DNA from: GCA-2731375 sp964631725
GTDB taxonomy: Bacteria > Pseudomonadota > Alphaproteobacteria > GCA-2731375
Length of the DNA: 64,000 nucleotides
Assembly (NCBI GenBank): GCA_964631725.1
Contig: CAZVYX010000019.1
Span: forward strand, 1-64,000
Direction of reading: 5' to 3'
The notes under the pieces were generated by a model, which did no database searches, was not told where the DNA came from, and was given only the letters and a program-made list of their open reading frames with translations. Below are positions 15,745 to 23,812 of the stretch, piece after piece. Position 1 is the first letter of the stretch, and every line of letters starts with the position of its first letter. A program made the position numbers and the translations under genes.

Positions 15745-17415
15745 CTACCCGGCCGGCGAAGCCCGCGCGATGATGGCATCGAAATCCACGTCCTGGGGCA
15801 GGGCGCCGTAGGCGCCGGTCCAACGGGTGCCCAGGCGCGAGGCGCAAAAGGCATCCGCCACCGCGCCCGGCGCGTGCCGGACCATCAGCGCGCCTTGCAA
15901 CGTAACGGCCATCAATTCCGTGATGCCCCTGGCGCGCAGCTCCAAATTGTCGCGATCACCAAGCTCGTCCTTCAACATTTCGGCGGCGGCGTCCAGATTG
16001 GCATTGCCGCCGCGTGCCGCCTCCAACTCCGCCAGGATCGCGGGAATTGCCGCCTTTTCCCGGTACATGGCGCGCAGGACATCCAGGCACATGATATTGC
16101 CCGAACCTTCCCAGATGCTGTTGACCGGCGCTTCGCGGTAGAGGCGGGGCATAATGGATTCTTCGATATAGCCAGGCCCGCCATGGCATTCCATGGCTTC
16201 ATAGATATGCGCCGGCGCCCGCTTGCAAATCCAGTATTTGCCGATTGCCGTACCGATGCGGGCCAGGGCGGCGGCGTTCTCATCCGCTTCCGCCCCGTCC
16301 ATGGCGCGGCCGATGCGCAGGGTCAGCGCCAGGGCGGCCTCCACCTCCAGGGCCAGATCGGCCAGGACGTTGCGCATCAGGGGTTGTTGGATAAGCTTCT
16401 TCTGAAAGGCCGCGCGGTGCGTCGTGTGATGCAGCGCCTGAACCAGCCCCTGGCGCATCAGGGCGGAGGAGGAGGCGCAGCAGTAGAAACGGTTGCCCTG
16501 AACCATCTCCAGGATCGTTGCGACACCGCGCCCTTCATCGCCGAGCATGACACCCCAGGTGTCGTGCAGCTCCATCTCCGACGAGGCGTTGGAGCGGTTG
16601 CCCAGTTTGTCCTTCAGGCGCTGTATGTAGAGGCTGTTGCGCTCGCCATCGGGGCGCCAGCGCGGCACCAGGAAACAGGATAGGCCGGCTTCGCTATAGG
16701 CCAGGGTCAGGAAGGCATCCGACATCGGCGCCGAGCAAAAGAACTTGTGCCCGGTCAGCAGATATTCGCTTCCCGGACCATTCGCCGCGCCGACCGCCGT
16801 GGCCCGCGTCGTATTGCTGCGCACATCGGAGCCGCCCTGCTTCTCGGTCATGAACATGCCCATCGTGGCGCCGGTTTTGTCTTCCACCGGGATATCGCGC
16901 GGGTCGTAGGAAGGAACGAGCAGCCGTGGGATCCATTCATCGCCGAGGCTGGGCGTGCCGCGCAGGGCCGGGATCACCGAATAGGTCATGGCCATGGGGC
17001 AGAGCACGCCGCCCTCGGGCTGGCTGTACATATAGGTCAGGGCGGCATGGGCGACCTGGGCGCCGGGCTGAGGATGGTTCCAGGCGAAGCTGGGCACCTC
17101 GTTCTCGATCGCGATGGCCATCAGGTCGTGGTAGGCGGGGTGGAATTCGACCTGGTTGATGCGCATGCCATGGCGGTCAAAGGCCTTGAGCTCGGGCCCA
17201 TGGCGGTTGGCGGTATCCGCCTTCTCGAAAATCCCCGCCGCGCCGGCAATGCCGCCAAATGTGGCCAGCCTGTCCTCGGCCCAGGCACCGCCCTCCCGCG
17301 CCACGCCCTCCCGCAATGCGGTATCGCCCAGCCATAGATCCTGGTCGCCTAACAGGGGCGGCATGTTGGTGACTTCGTGGGTGGGCAGATTTGCCAGCGG
17401 CTTCAAGGGGATCAT
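15745..17415 (-). CDS. AidB-like acyl-CoA dehydrogenase
   Basis: A 556-aa FAD enzyme of the AidB branch of acyl-CoA dehydrogenases. The N-terminus has the AidB hallmark (HEVTNMPPLLGDQDLW). Mid-protein carries the flavin-contact motif GMFMTEKQGGSDVRSNT, and the C-terminal region carries AMECHGGPGYIEES and NSIWEGSGNIMCLDVLRA. The length fits AidB (about 540 aa) rather than ordinary 380-aa dehydrogenases. E. coli AidB binds flavin and DNA and is linked to the alkylation response. Here the neighbours are thiolase and ketoacyl synthase, so an acyl-CoA metabolic role is at least as likely. Confidence 0.9.
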   Translation of the reverse strand: MIPLKPLANLPTHEVTNMPPLLGDQDLWLGDTALREGVAREGGAWAEDRLATFGGIAGAAGIFEKADTANRHGPELKAFDRHGMRINQVEFHPAYHDLMAIAIENEVPSFAWNHPQPGAQVAHAALTYMYSQPEGGVLCPMAMTYSVIPALRGTPSLGDEWIPRLLVPSYDPRDIPVEDKTGATMGMFMTEKQGGSDVRSNTTRATAVGAANGPGSEYLLTGHKFFCSAPMSDAFLTLAYSEAGLSCFLVPRWRPDGERNSLYIQRLKDKLGNRSNASSEMELHDTWGVMLGDEGRGVATILEMVQGNRFYCCASSSALMRQGLVQALHHTTHRAAFQKKLIQQPLMRNVLADLALEVEAALALTLRIGRAMDGAEADENAAALARIGTAIGKYWICKRAPAHIYEAMECHGGPGYIEESIMPRLYREAPVNSIWEGSGNIMCLDVLRAMYREKAAIPAILAELEAARGGNANLDAAAEMLKDELGDRDNLELRARGITELMAVTLQGALMVRHAPGAVADAFCASRLGTRWTGAYGALPQDVDFDAIIARASPAG

Positions 17416-17518
17416 GGCGGCTATCTCCTCAGGTCAAGCATATGCGTCGGGCGCCGTGGGCGCCGCGTCCTCACATTATCCGAAAACCTGCTGCAGCCGC
17501 CAGCGCGATGGGGTTGTT

Positions 17519-18748
17519 TCAGCTCCGCGTCACCACCAACGAGGCGTTCTGGCCGCCGAAGCCGAAGCCATTGACCTGCATGGTGTTAAACTCGCCCTTG
17601 GCGGGTTTCTGGATCACCACTTCGAATTCCGCCGCCGGGTCCACATCCGTGGTGCCGGCGGTTGGCACCAGGGCACCTTCCTCCATGCTGTGCAACGCCG
17701 CCATCAGGCCCATGACACCGGCGGCGCCGGCGGTATGGCCCACATGGCCCTTGATGGATGAGACCTTTAGGTCTTTCCCCCGGCCCTCGAACAACTGATT
17801 GATGGCCTTGATCTCGGCGATATCACCTAAAGGCGTGCCGGTGCCGTGGGCGATGATGGCATCCACGTCGCCCGCGCCGCCGGGCAAATGAGCATCCTCG
17901 ATGGCCTTTTCCATGGTTCGGCTTTCCCAACTGCCGTCGGGGTGCGAGGAGGAGGGGTGATAGCCATCGGACAGGGTGGCGTAACCCTTCAGGTAGCCGT
18001 GAATTTTCGCCCCCCGCGCCTTGGCCAGATCGGCCCGTTCCAGGATCACCACGCCGGCGCCCTCGCCGCCCATGATGCCGAAGCGTTCGGTGTTGAAGGG
18101 CCGGCAGGCCTTGTAGGGATCCGGCTGCGGGCTCAGCATGCCGTAGATTCCCGCCGCGATCATGGTGACCTGGGTGCGCGAGGCCTCGCAGCCTCCCGCG
18201 ATGGCGACATCGCAATCGCCGCGCTCGATCATTCGGGCGGCGGTGCCGATGGCATCGATGGAGGAGGCGCAGGCGGTGGTTACGGTCAACAGCGGCCCGT
18301 GCAGTTTCCAGCGCAGGGCGATCTGCCCCGCCGCCATGTTGGCCCAGGCCTTGATCTGCAGCTTGCGGTCAACGCCGGATGGGCCTTCCAAATCCAGGCC
18401 GCGTTGCGAATCCGCGATGGTTTCCGTGCCGCCGCACGAGGTGCCGATGACCACGGCCGTGCGTTCGCCGTCCAGTTCCTCCATGCCGCAGGCGTCCACC
18501 GCCTGCACGGCGGCGGCAATGGCGTATTGGGCAAAGCGGTCGGTGCCGTCGACCACCCGGTCATCCATCCAGTCCTCGGGCCTAAAATTTTCAACCTTGG
18601 ACATCCAGACATTTTCCAGGCTGGCTTCGTTATTCCATGGCGTCGGCCCGGCGGCGACATGCGCGGCCGAGAGATTTTGGCAGAATTCGTCGACATTATG
18701 GCCGATTGAGGAGATTACGCCCAAGCCGGTAATCGCGATATCTTCCAT
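17519..18748 (-). CDS. Stand-alone beta-ketoacyl-ACP synthase (KAS II-like)
   Basis: A 409-aa condensing enzyme. The nucleophile Cys160 is in TVTTACASSIDAIG, and the catalytic histidines are in IAHGTGTPLGD and KGHVGHTAGAAGV. The glycine-rich C-terminal loop is GFGFGGQNASLV. The start is ATG at 18748, 4 bases after GGAGGAAG. It lies outside a fab operon and heads a minus-strand group with an AidB-like dehydrogenase and thiolase. A 153-bp divergent region separates it from an acyl-CoA ligase gene, so it may act on a specialised acyl chain rather than in housekeeping fatty-acid synthesis. Confidence 0.9.
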   Translation of the reverse strand: MEDIAITGLGVISSIGHNVDEFCQNLSAAHVAAGPTPWNNEASLENVWMSKVENFRPEDWMDDRVVDGTDRFAQYAIAAAVQAVDACGMEELDGERTAVVIGTSCGGTETIADSQRGLDLEGPSGVDRKLQIKAWANMAAGQIALRWKLHGPLLTVTTACASSIDAIGTAARMIERGDCDVAIAGGCEASRTQVTMIAAGIYGMLSPQPDPYKACRPFNTERFGIMGGEGAGVVILERADLAKARGAKIHGYLKGYATLSDGYHPSSSHPDGSWESRTMEKAIEDAHLPGGAGDVDAIIAHGTGTPLGDIAEIKAINQLFEGRGKDLKVSSIKGHVGHTAGAAGVMGLMAALHSMEEGALVPTAGTTDVDPAAEFEVVIQKPAKGEFNTMQVNGFGFGGQNASLVVTRS

Positions 18749-18901
18749 TGCTTCCTCCAACTTTTCATAACTTGTTTTCAACATCTTGGCGCGTCCGCCC
18801 CTTAATCGCAAGACAGGCCCGCAGATTGTCATATGCCGTCGTCCATGCCAGTCTTTTGCCGAACAGCAAGAAACCATAAGAAAAGTTGCGAGGATGAGGG
18901 A

Positions 18902-20482
18902 ATGGCGAAACAGGGCGATAGGGCCAACATCGGCTACTTAAGCCAGCCACATGCGCAGCGGCAGCCCGAGAAGTCGGCGATCATCGAGATTGAGGGTGAT
19001 CAGGTGCGCGAACTGACCTATGGCGCCCTGGAAGAGCGCCTGGACCAGGTCGCTTCGATGCTGTGGAGCCTTGGTCTGCGTCCCGGCGAGCGCTTCGTGG
19101 TCTGTGCCGGCAATCGGATCGAGTATATCGAGATTGTTATCGGCGCCATGCGGGCCGGCATCGTGCCGGTGCCCATCAATAACCGCCTGGCCAGCGATAC
19201 CATTGAATATATCATCACGGATTCCGGCGCCCTGGCGGCGCTGGTTGAGCCGGATTCCAGCCTGCCGGCGGTGCGGGCCGTGGAACGGGCCGGGATCGAA
19301 CGTCGGGTTGCAATCATGCAGGCGCGGCCGGGCTGGCTGGATTATGAGGATTTGATGGCGGCCCAGCCACCGGCCTTCGCGCCGCCGGAGGTGGCCGGCG
19401 ATGATATTCTAATGATGCCCTATACCTCCGGCTCGACCGGGCGGCCCAAGGGGGTGCCGTTGGATCATGCCGGCCAGGCCTGGAATTTGGCGGCGACCGA
19501 GAAACAGTTCTGCCGCGTATTCGAGCCCGATGCCCGCGCCCTGACCGCCAATCCGCTGTATCACAAGAACGCCTTCTCCGGTGTCGTTAAGCCGATGCTG
19601 CGTCTGGGCGGCTCCCAGGTGATCATGCGCCAGTTCGAGCCGCGGGCGTTTATCAAAACCCTGGCTGAGTACCGATGCACCTATACCATTTCGGTGCCCA
19701 GCATTTTTGCCCTGCTGCTGGAACACCGGGAGTTGATCGCGGACAGCGATCTGTCCGCCTTGCGCGGCCTGTTCGTCGGCTCGGCGCCTTGTCCGACGCA
19801 ACTGTTGGCGAATGTGCAGCAGGCGTTCGGCGTGCCGATTTACCAGGGCTATGGCCTAACCGAAGGCGGGCCGATCTCGCACGGCGCCGACATGTCCGGG
19901 CCGCAGCCGCCCCATGGCAGTTGCGGCACGCCCGTGGAGGGTTGCGAGACACGGCTGGTGGATGAAAACGGCGTCGAAAACGAGATTCTGGGTGAGTTGT
20001 GGATGCGCAGCCCCGGTGTCACGCCGGGCTACCACAATCTGGCCGAGGTCAACGCCGAGCGTCTGGTTGACGGCTGGCTGCGCACCGGCGATCTGTTCGA
20101 GCGGGATGAGGCGGGGTTGTTCTATTTCAAGGGCCGGACCGACGATATGTTCCAGTGCGGCGGCGAAAGCGTCTATCCCATCGAGGTTGAGAGTCTGCTG
20201 CTGCGCCATTCCGAGGTGATTGATGTCTGTGTCGTCGCCATACCGCACGACATCAAGGGCGAGGTGCCCGTGGCCATGGTCGCGGTGCCCGGGGGTGCGG
20301 CGGTGGACGCCGAAACCCTGAAGCAGTTCTGCCTCGACGAAGGCCCGGCCTATTCTCACCCCCGCCGCGTTGTGCTGGTCGATGCGTTGCCGCTGACCGG
20401 CGCCGCCAAGATCGACCGCAAGGGTATCCAGCAGCAGATGATCGAGATGGCATCATCAGGCAAGGGAATGGGACGTGAATGA
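18902..20482 (+). CDS. Acyl-CoA ligase (AMP-forming)
   Basis: A 526-aa ANL-superfamily enzyme that activates a carboxylate through an acyl-adenylate. The P-loop is YTSGSTGRPKG, the adenine motif YQGYGLTEGGP, the hinge region GWLRTGDLFERDE followed by FKGRTDDMFQCGGESVYP, and the C-terminal catalytic Lys is in GAAKIDRKGI. ATG at 18902 follows GAGGG. Its end overlaps the first TRAP permease by 8 bases, so uptake and activation are translationally linked. The imported solute is probably an organic acid that this ligase converts to a CoA thioester; the substrate itself is not identifiable. Confidence 0.9.
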   Translation: MAKQGDRANIGYLSQPHAQRQPEKSAIIEIEGDQVRELTYGALEERLDQVASMLWSLGLRPGERFVVCAGNRIEYIEIVIGAMRAGIVPVPINNRLASDTIEYIITDSGALAALVEPDSSLPAVRAVERAGIERRVAIMQARPGWLDYEDLMAAQPPAFAPPEVAGDDILMMPYTSGSTGRPKGVPLDHAGQAWNLAATEKQFCRVFEPDARALTANPLYHKNAFSGVVKPMLRLGGSQVIMRQFEPRAFIKTLAEYRCTYTISVPSIFALLLEHRELIADSDLSALRGLFVGSAPCPTQLLANVQQAFGVPIYQGYGLTEGGPISHGADMSGPQPPHGSCGTPVEGCETRLVDENGVENEILGELWMRSPGVTPGYHNLAEVNAERLVDGWLRTGDLFERDEAGLFYFKGRTDDMFQCGGESVYPIEVESLLLRHSEVIDVCVVAIPHDIKGEVPVAMVAVPGGAAVDAETLKQFCLDEGPAYSHPRRVVLVDALPLTGAAKIDRKGIQQQMIEMASSGKGMGRE

Positions 20483-22418
20483 AGGTGCGCACCGCGCGCA
20501 AAGCCGTATCACGCCGGGCGTCCTGACGGCCATCATAGCTGCCGTAACGATTTCAGCGATCACCTTCTCGGTGCTGCGTTTGTTTCATCCCTACGTCAAG
20601 CTGGGTGGGCTGCTGGAAGCGACGCATTTCTTCTATCTGCTGGCGATGTTGATGCTGCCGCCGGTGTTTTTGTTCCTGCCGGCCCGAAAAAGCGGCCCCC
20701 GCGACCGGGTGCCCTGGTACGACCTGGGCCTCTTCGCGGCAACTTTTATCTGCATGCTCTACTACCTCTGGAACGCCGATCCCATCCATGTGGAAGGTTG
20801 GGAATTTGATCCGCCGGGCCTTGCCCTGGCGGCGGCGGTTGGCGGTTGGCTGTTGCTGTTGGAAATCGGCCGGCGCTGCGGCGGCATGCCGGTTTTTCTC
20901 ATGACCGGCGTGATTTCGCTTTATCCCCTGGTCGCCGACGAAATGCCGGCGCTGTTCGATGGTCATTCCTATGATTTTGCCGGTGCCATCAGTTTTCACA
21001 TCTTCTCCGTGGAAAGTTTCCTCGGCCCGACCATGCAGGCCTATGCGGAACTGGCCTTTGGCTATCTGATATTCGGCGCCGCTTTGCAGCATTCGGGTGG
21101 CGGGCGGTTCTTTCTCGATCTCGCCTACGCCCTGCTGGGCAAGGTGCGGGGCGGCCCGGCCAAGGTGGCCGTTGTGGCCAGCGGCCTGATGGGCTCCATG
21201 AGCGGCAGCGTGGTCTCCAACGTGTTGACCACCGGGTCGGTGACCATTCCCGTCATGCGGCGGACCGGTTTCCGTGCCACCTACGCCGGCGGCGTGGAGG
21301 CCGCGGCCTCAACCGGGGGCGTGTTGATGCCCCCGGTCATGGGGGCGGCCGCCTTCGTCATGGCCTCGATCATGGGCGTGCCCTATGGCGATATCGCCGT
21401 CGCCGCCGCCATTCCCTCACTGCTGTATTTTTTCGGCCTGTTCATGCAAATCGACAGCTACGCCGCGCGCCATGGCATGGCCGGATTGGCGCCGGAGCTG
21501 TTGCCCGATATGCGTGATACCATGCGCCAGGGCTGGCATTATCTGTTCTCGTTCATTGTTCTGGTGTTGTTGCTGTTGCTGGCGGGTTGGCAGCAGGCGG
21601 CACCCTATTGGGCCACGCTGGTACTCATCGTCAGTCAGGTTTGGGCGCAAAAAACCAGATACGGATGGCGCGATCTACGGGTCTTCATTCTTGGCACCGG
21701 GGAGCAACTGGTGACCTTGGCGGGATTGCTGGCACCGGTGGGATTGATCATCGGTGCGCTGATGATGACCGGCATGGTCGGAAATTTCACCTACGATATG
21801 TTGTCCGTAGCCGGTGACAGCGTTCTGTTGCTGCTGATATTGGGCGCGGTGACATCGTTCATCCTGGGCATCGGCATGACCGTGGCGGCGGCCTATCTGT
21901 TCCTGGCCATCACCTTGGCACCCACCTTGATCGCCATCGGAATAGAACCCATGGCGGCGCATATGTTCATCCTTTATTGGGGCATGCTGTCCTACATCAC
22001 CCCACCCGTGGCCATCGGTGCCTTCGCCGCCGCCGGACTGGCCAACGCCCCGCCCATGCGCACGGCGGCGGAGGCCATGCGTCTGGGCACGGTGATATAT
22101 TTCATTCCATTCTTCTTCGTTTTCAATTCCGCCCTGCTGGGCATGGGTGGTGCGGGCGAGGTAATTTCGGTGACCCTCACGGCGCTGCTGGGCGTGGTCG
22201 TGGTGGCCGGTGCGTTGCAGGGCCATTTGGTGTTGTTCGGCTCGCTGGGCAGCGGAATATTGGCCATCGCCGGTCGGCTGTTGCTGGTCGCCGCCGGGCT
22301 GTCCCTGGTGGCGCCCGGCGGCATGCTGGGTCTGTCCGGATGGGTCTTGCTGGCTATCGCGGTGGCGCTTTTCCTTCCCGCGCTTTATCTCTGCCGCATT
22401 GCCGGCGAGGTCGCTTGA
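20475..22418 (+). CDS. Fused TRAP transporter permease (4TM/12TM), first copy
   Basis: A 647-aa inner-membrane permease of the TAXI-TRAP type, with small (DctQ-like) and large (DctM-like) subunits fused. The N-terminal quarter has about four helices; the remainder has the DctM array. The diagnostic motif GLMGSMSGSVVSNVLTTG is near residue 240, and FILGIGMTVAAAYLF is in the second half. It starts with GTG at 20475 inside the end of the ligase gene. Such permeases import carboxylates with an extracytoplasmic receptor and an ion gradient. A paralogous permease lies at 23813-25837, with a single receptor gene between them. Confidence 0.92.
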   Translation: MNEGAHRAQSRITPGVLTAIIAAVTISAITFSVLRLFHPYVKLGGLLEATHFFYLLAMLMLPPVFLFLPARKSGPRDRVPWYDLGLFAATFICMLYYLWNADPIHVEGWEFDPPGLALAAAVGGWLLLLEIGRRCGGMPVFLMTGVISLYPLVADEMPALFDGHSYDFAGAISFHIFSVESFLGPTMQAYAELAFGYLIFGAALQHSGGGRFFLDLAYALLGKVRGGPAKVAVVASGLMGSMSGSVVSNVLTTGSVTIPVMRRTGFRATYAGGVEAAASTGGVLMPPVMGAAAFVMASIMGVPYGDIAVAAAIPSLLYFFGLFMQIDSYAARHGMAGLAPELLPDMRDTMRQGWHYLFSFIVLVLLLLLAGWQQAAPYWATLVLIVSQVWAQKTRYGWRDLRVFILGTGEQLVTLAGLLAPVGLIIGALMMTGMVGNFTYDMLSVAGDSVLLLLILGAVTSFILGIGMTVAAAYLFLAITLAPTLIAIGIEPMAAHMFILYWGMLSYITPPVAIGAFAAAGLANAPPMRTAAEAMRLGTVIYFIPFFFVFNSALLGMGGAGEVISVTLTALLGVVVVAGALQGHLVLFGSLGSGILAIAGRLLLVAAGLSLVAPGGMLGLSGWVLLAIAVALFLPALYLCRIAGEVA

Positions 22419-22549
22419 TAGCGGGCGCGTCAGCACCTTTTTTTGCATAACTGTTGTCCTCGCGGGTGTTTTCTTTCACACTAGCCCGGCAAATGCTGAA
22501 CGTTTCGTTTGAAGCGGCATCATAGCCGCGATGTGAAAAGGGGAGTGCG

Positions 22550-23710
22550 ATGAAGAAGATCTTATTGACATCGATGGTTGCCGCCTTGGCGGCATCCGTT
22601 ATTAGTTTCTCGGCCTCTTCGGCTGACCTGCCGAAGCGCGTATCTTGGACGGCCTATGGCACGACGTCTTCGGGCTATGCCAATGGCGTTGCCATCGGCA
22701 ACGTTTTGAAAAAGAACTATGGCACCGAGGTCCGCCTGATCCCAGGCAAGAATGACGTCTCCCGGATGATCCCGGTGGTCAAGGGCAAGGCCGATCTGTG
22801 CGCCTGCGGCGCGGCGGCGATCTTGGTCCAGGAAGGCGTGTTCGATTTCGCTGGCAAGAAATGGGGTCCGCAACGGGTCCTGAATGTCTTCAATAATGGC
22901 AAGGGCCGGAATGGTATCACCATGGCCTTGGCCGGTGATGTCGGCGTCAAGAAAATGTCCGACCTGAAGGGCAAGCGTATAGCTTTCGTTCGCGGCGCGC
23001 CGGCTCTGAACGCAAATATGGCAGCCGGTCTGGCTTTTGGCGGGCTGACTTGGGCCGATGTCAAGCGGGTCGATTTCCCCGGTTGGAAACAGGCTGTTGA
23101 CGGCGTTATCAATGGCCAGGCGGATGCGGTCATCGCCTCGACCGTTTCGCCCCATATTCAACGTCTGGCGGCTTCCCCTCGCGGGCAGATGCATCCAGCC
23201 TATCCGCATGGTGACGCAGCGGCCTGGAAACGAGCGCGGGCGCAAATGCCGATTTGGAACAAGCGCATGGTTTCCGTGGGTATCAGCCTGAAGGATAACA
23301 TGCAGGGCACGACGCCTTATGAAGGCACCGGCTTTCCCTATCCGATTTATGTGACCTATTCGGATCGTTCGGTGGACTTTATCTATGCCCTGACCAAGGC
23401 CGTGGTCTCGAGGCATGCGGAGATTACCGCTGCTTTGAAAAATGCCGACGGCTATGGCATTGACCGGCAAATCCTGAACTGGGTGATGCCCTATCATCCG
23501 GGCGCCATCAAATACTACAAGGAAATTGGTGCCTGGACTTCGGCGCATGACGCCAACAATGCGGCGTTGTTGAAACGGCAGGATGTCTTGGCGGCGGCCT
23601 GGAAAAAGGCGCTGGCCTTGAACCTGGACGGCGATGCGCACAAGAAGAAGTGGGCTGAAATTCGTGCCGCCGCGCTGGAGGCGGCGGGTATGGATGTGCC
23701 GTTCCGCTAG
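22550..23710 (+). CDS. TAXI-family TRAP solute receptor
   Basis: A 386-aa periplasmic binding protein. It has a classical signal peptide (MKKILLTSMVAALAASVISF, cleavage after about residue 25) and a TAXI-type mature chain: TAYGTTSSGYANGVAIGNVL at the start, then GKADLCACGAAAI, then DLKGKRIAFVRGAPA. ATG at 22550 follows AAAGGGGAG. It is the only receptor between two fused permeases and is followed by a hairpin. It binds the solute for one or both permeases; the ligand is unknown. Confidence 0.92.
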   Translation: MKKILLTSMVAALAASVISFSASSADLPKRVSWTAYGTTSSGYANGVAIGNVLKKNYGTEVRLIPGKNDVSRMIPVVKGKADLCACGAAAILVQEGVFDFAGKKWGPQRVLNVFNNGKGRNGITMALAGDVGVKKMSDLKGKRIAFVRGAPALNANMAAGLAFGGLTWADVKRVDFPGWKQAVDGVINGQADAVIASTVSPHIQRLAASPRGQMHPAYPHGDAAAWKRARAQMPIWNKRMVSVGISLKDNMQGTTPYEGTGFPYPIYVTYSDRSVDFIYALTKAVVSRHAEITAALKNADGYGIDRQILNWVMPYHPGAIKYYKEIGAWTSAHDANNAALLKRQDVLAAAWKKALALNLDGDAHKKKWAEIRAAALEAAGMDVPFR

Positions 23711-23743
23711 GAATTTCACACCAGTGTAGCAACGGTAACAGTG

Positions 23744-23769
23744 CGGCGACCGGAGATATCCGGTCGCCG
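23744..23769 (+). terminator. Intercistronic hairpin after the TAXI receptor gene
   Basis: CGGCGACCGG and CCGGTCGCCG form a perfect 10-bp stem around AGATAT, starting 33 bases after the receptor stop. The T-rich sequence comes late (GTTTTTGTGTTTTTT, about 10 bases after the stem). It may act as a partial terminator or 3' mRNA stabiliser that raises receptor over permease expression, as is common for binding-protein genes. Confidence 0.55.
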
Positions 23770-23812
23770 TATTACCTAGCGTTTTTGTGTTTTTTGTAGA
23801 GAGTCGGGGGCC

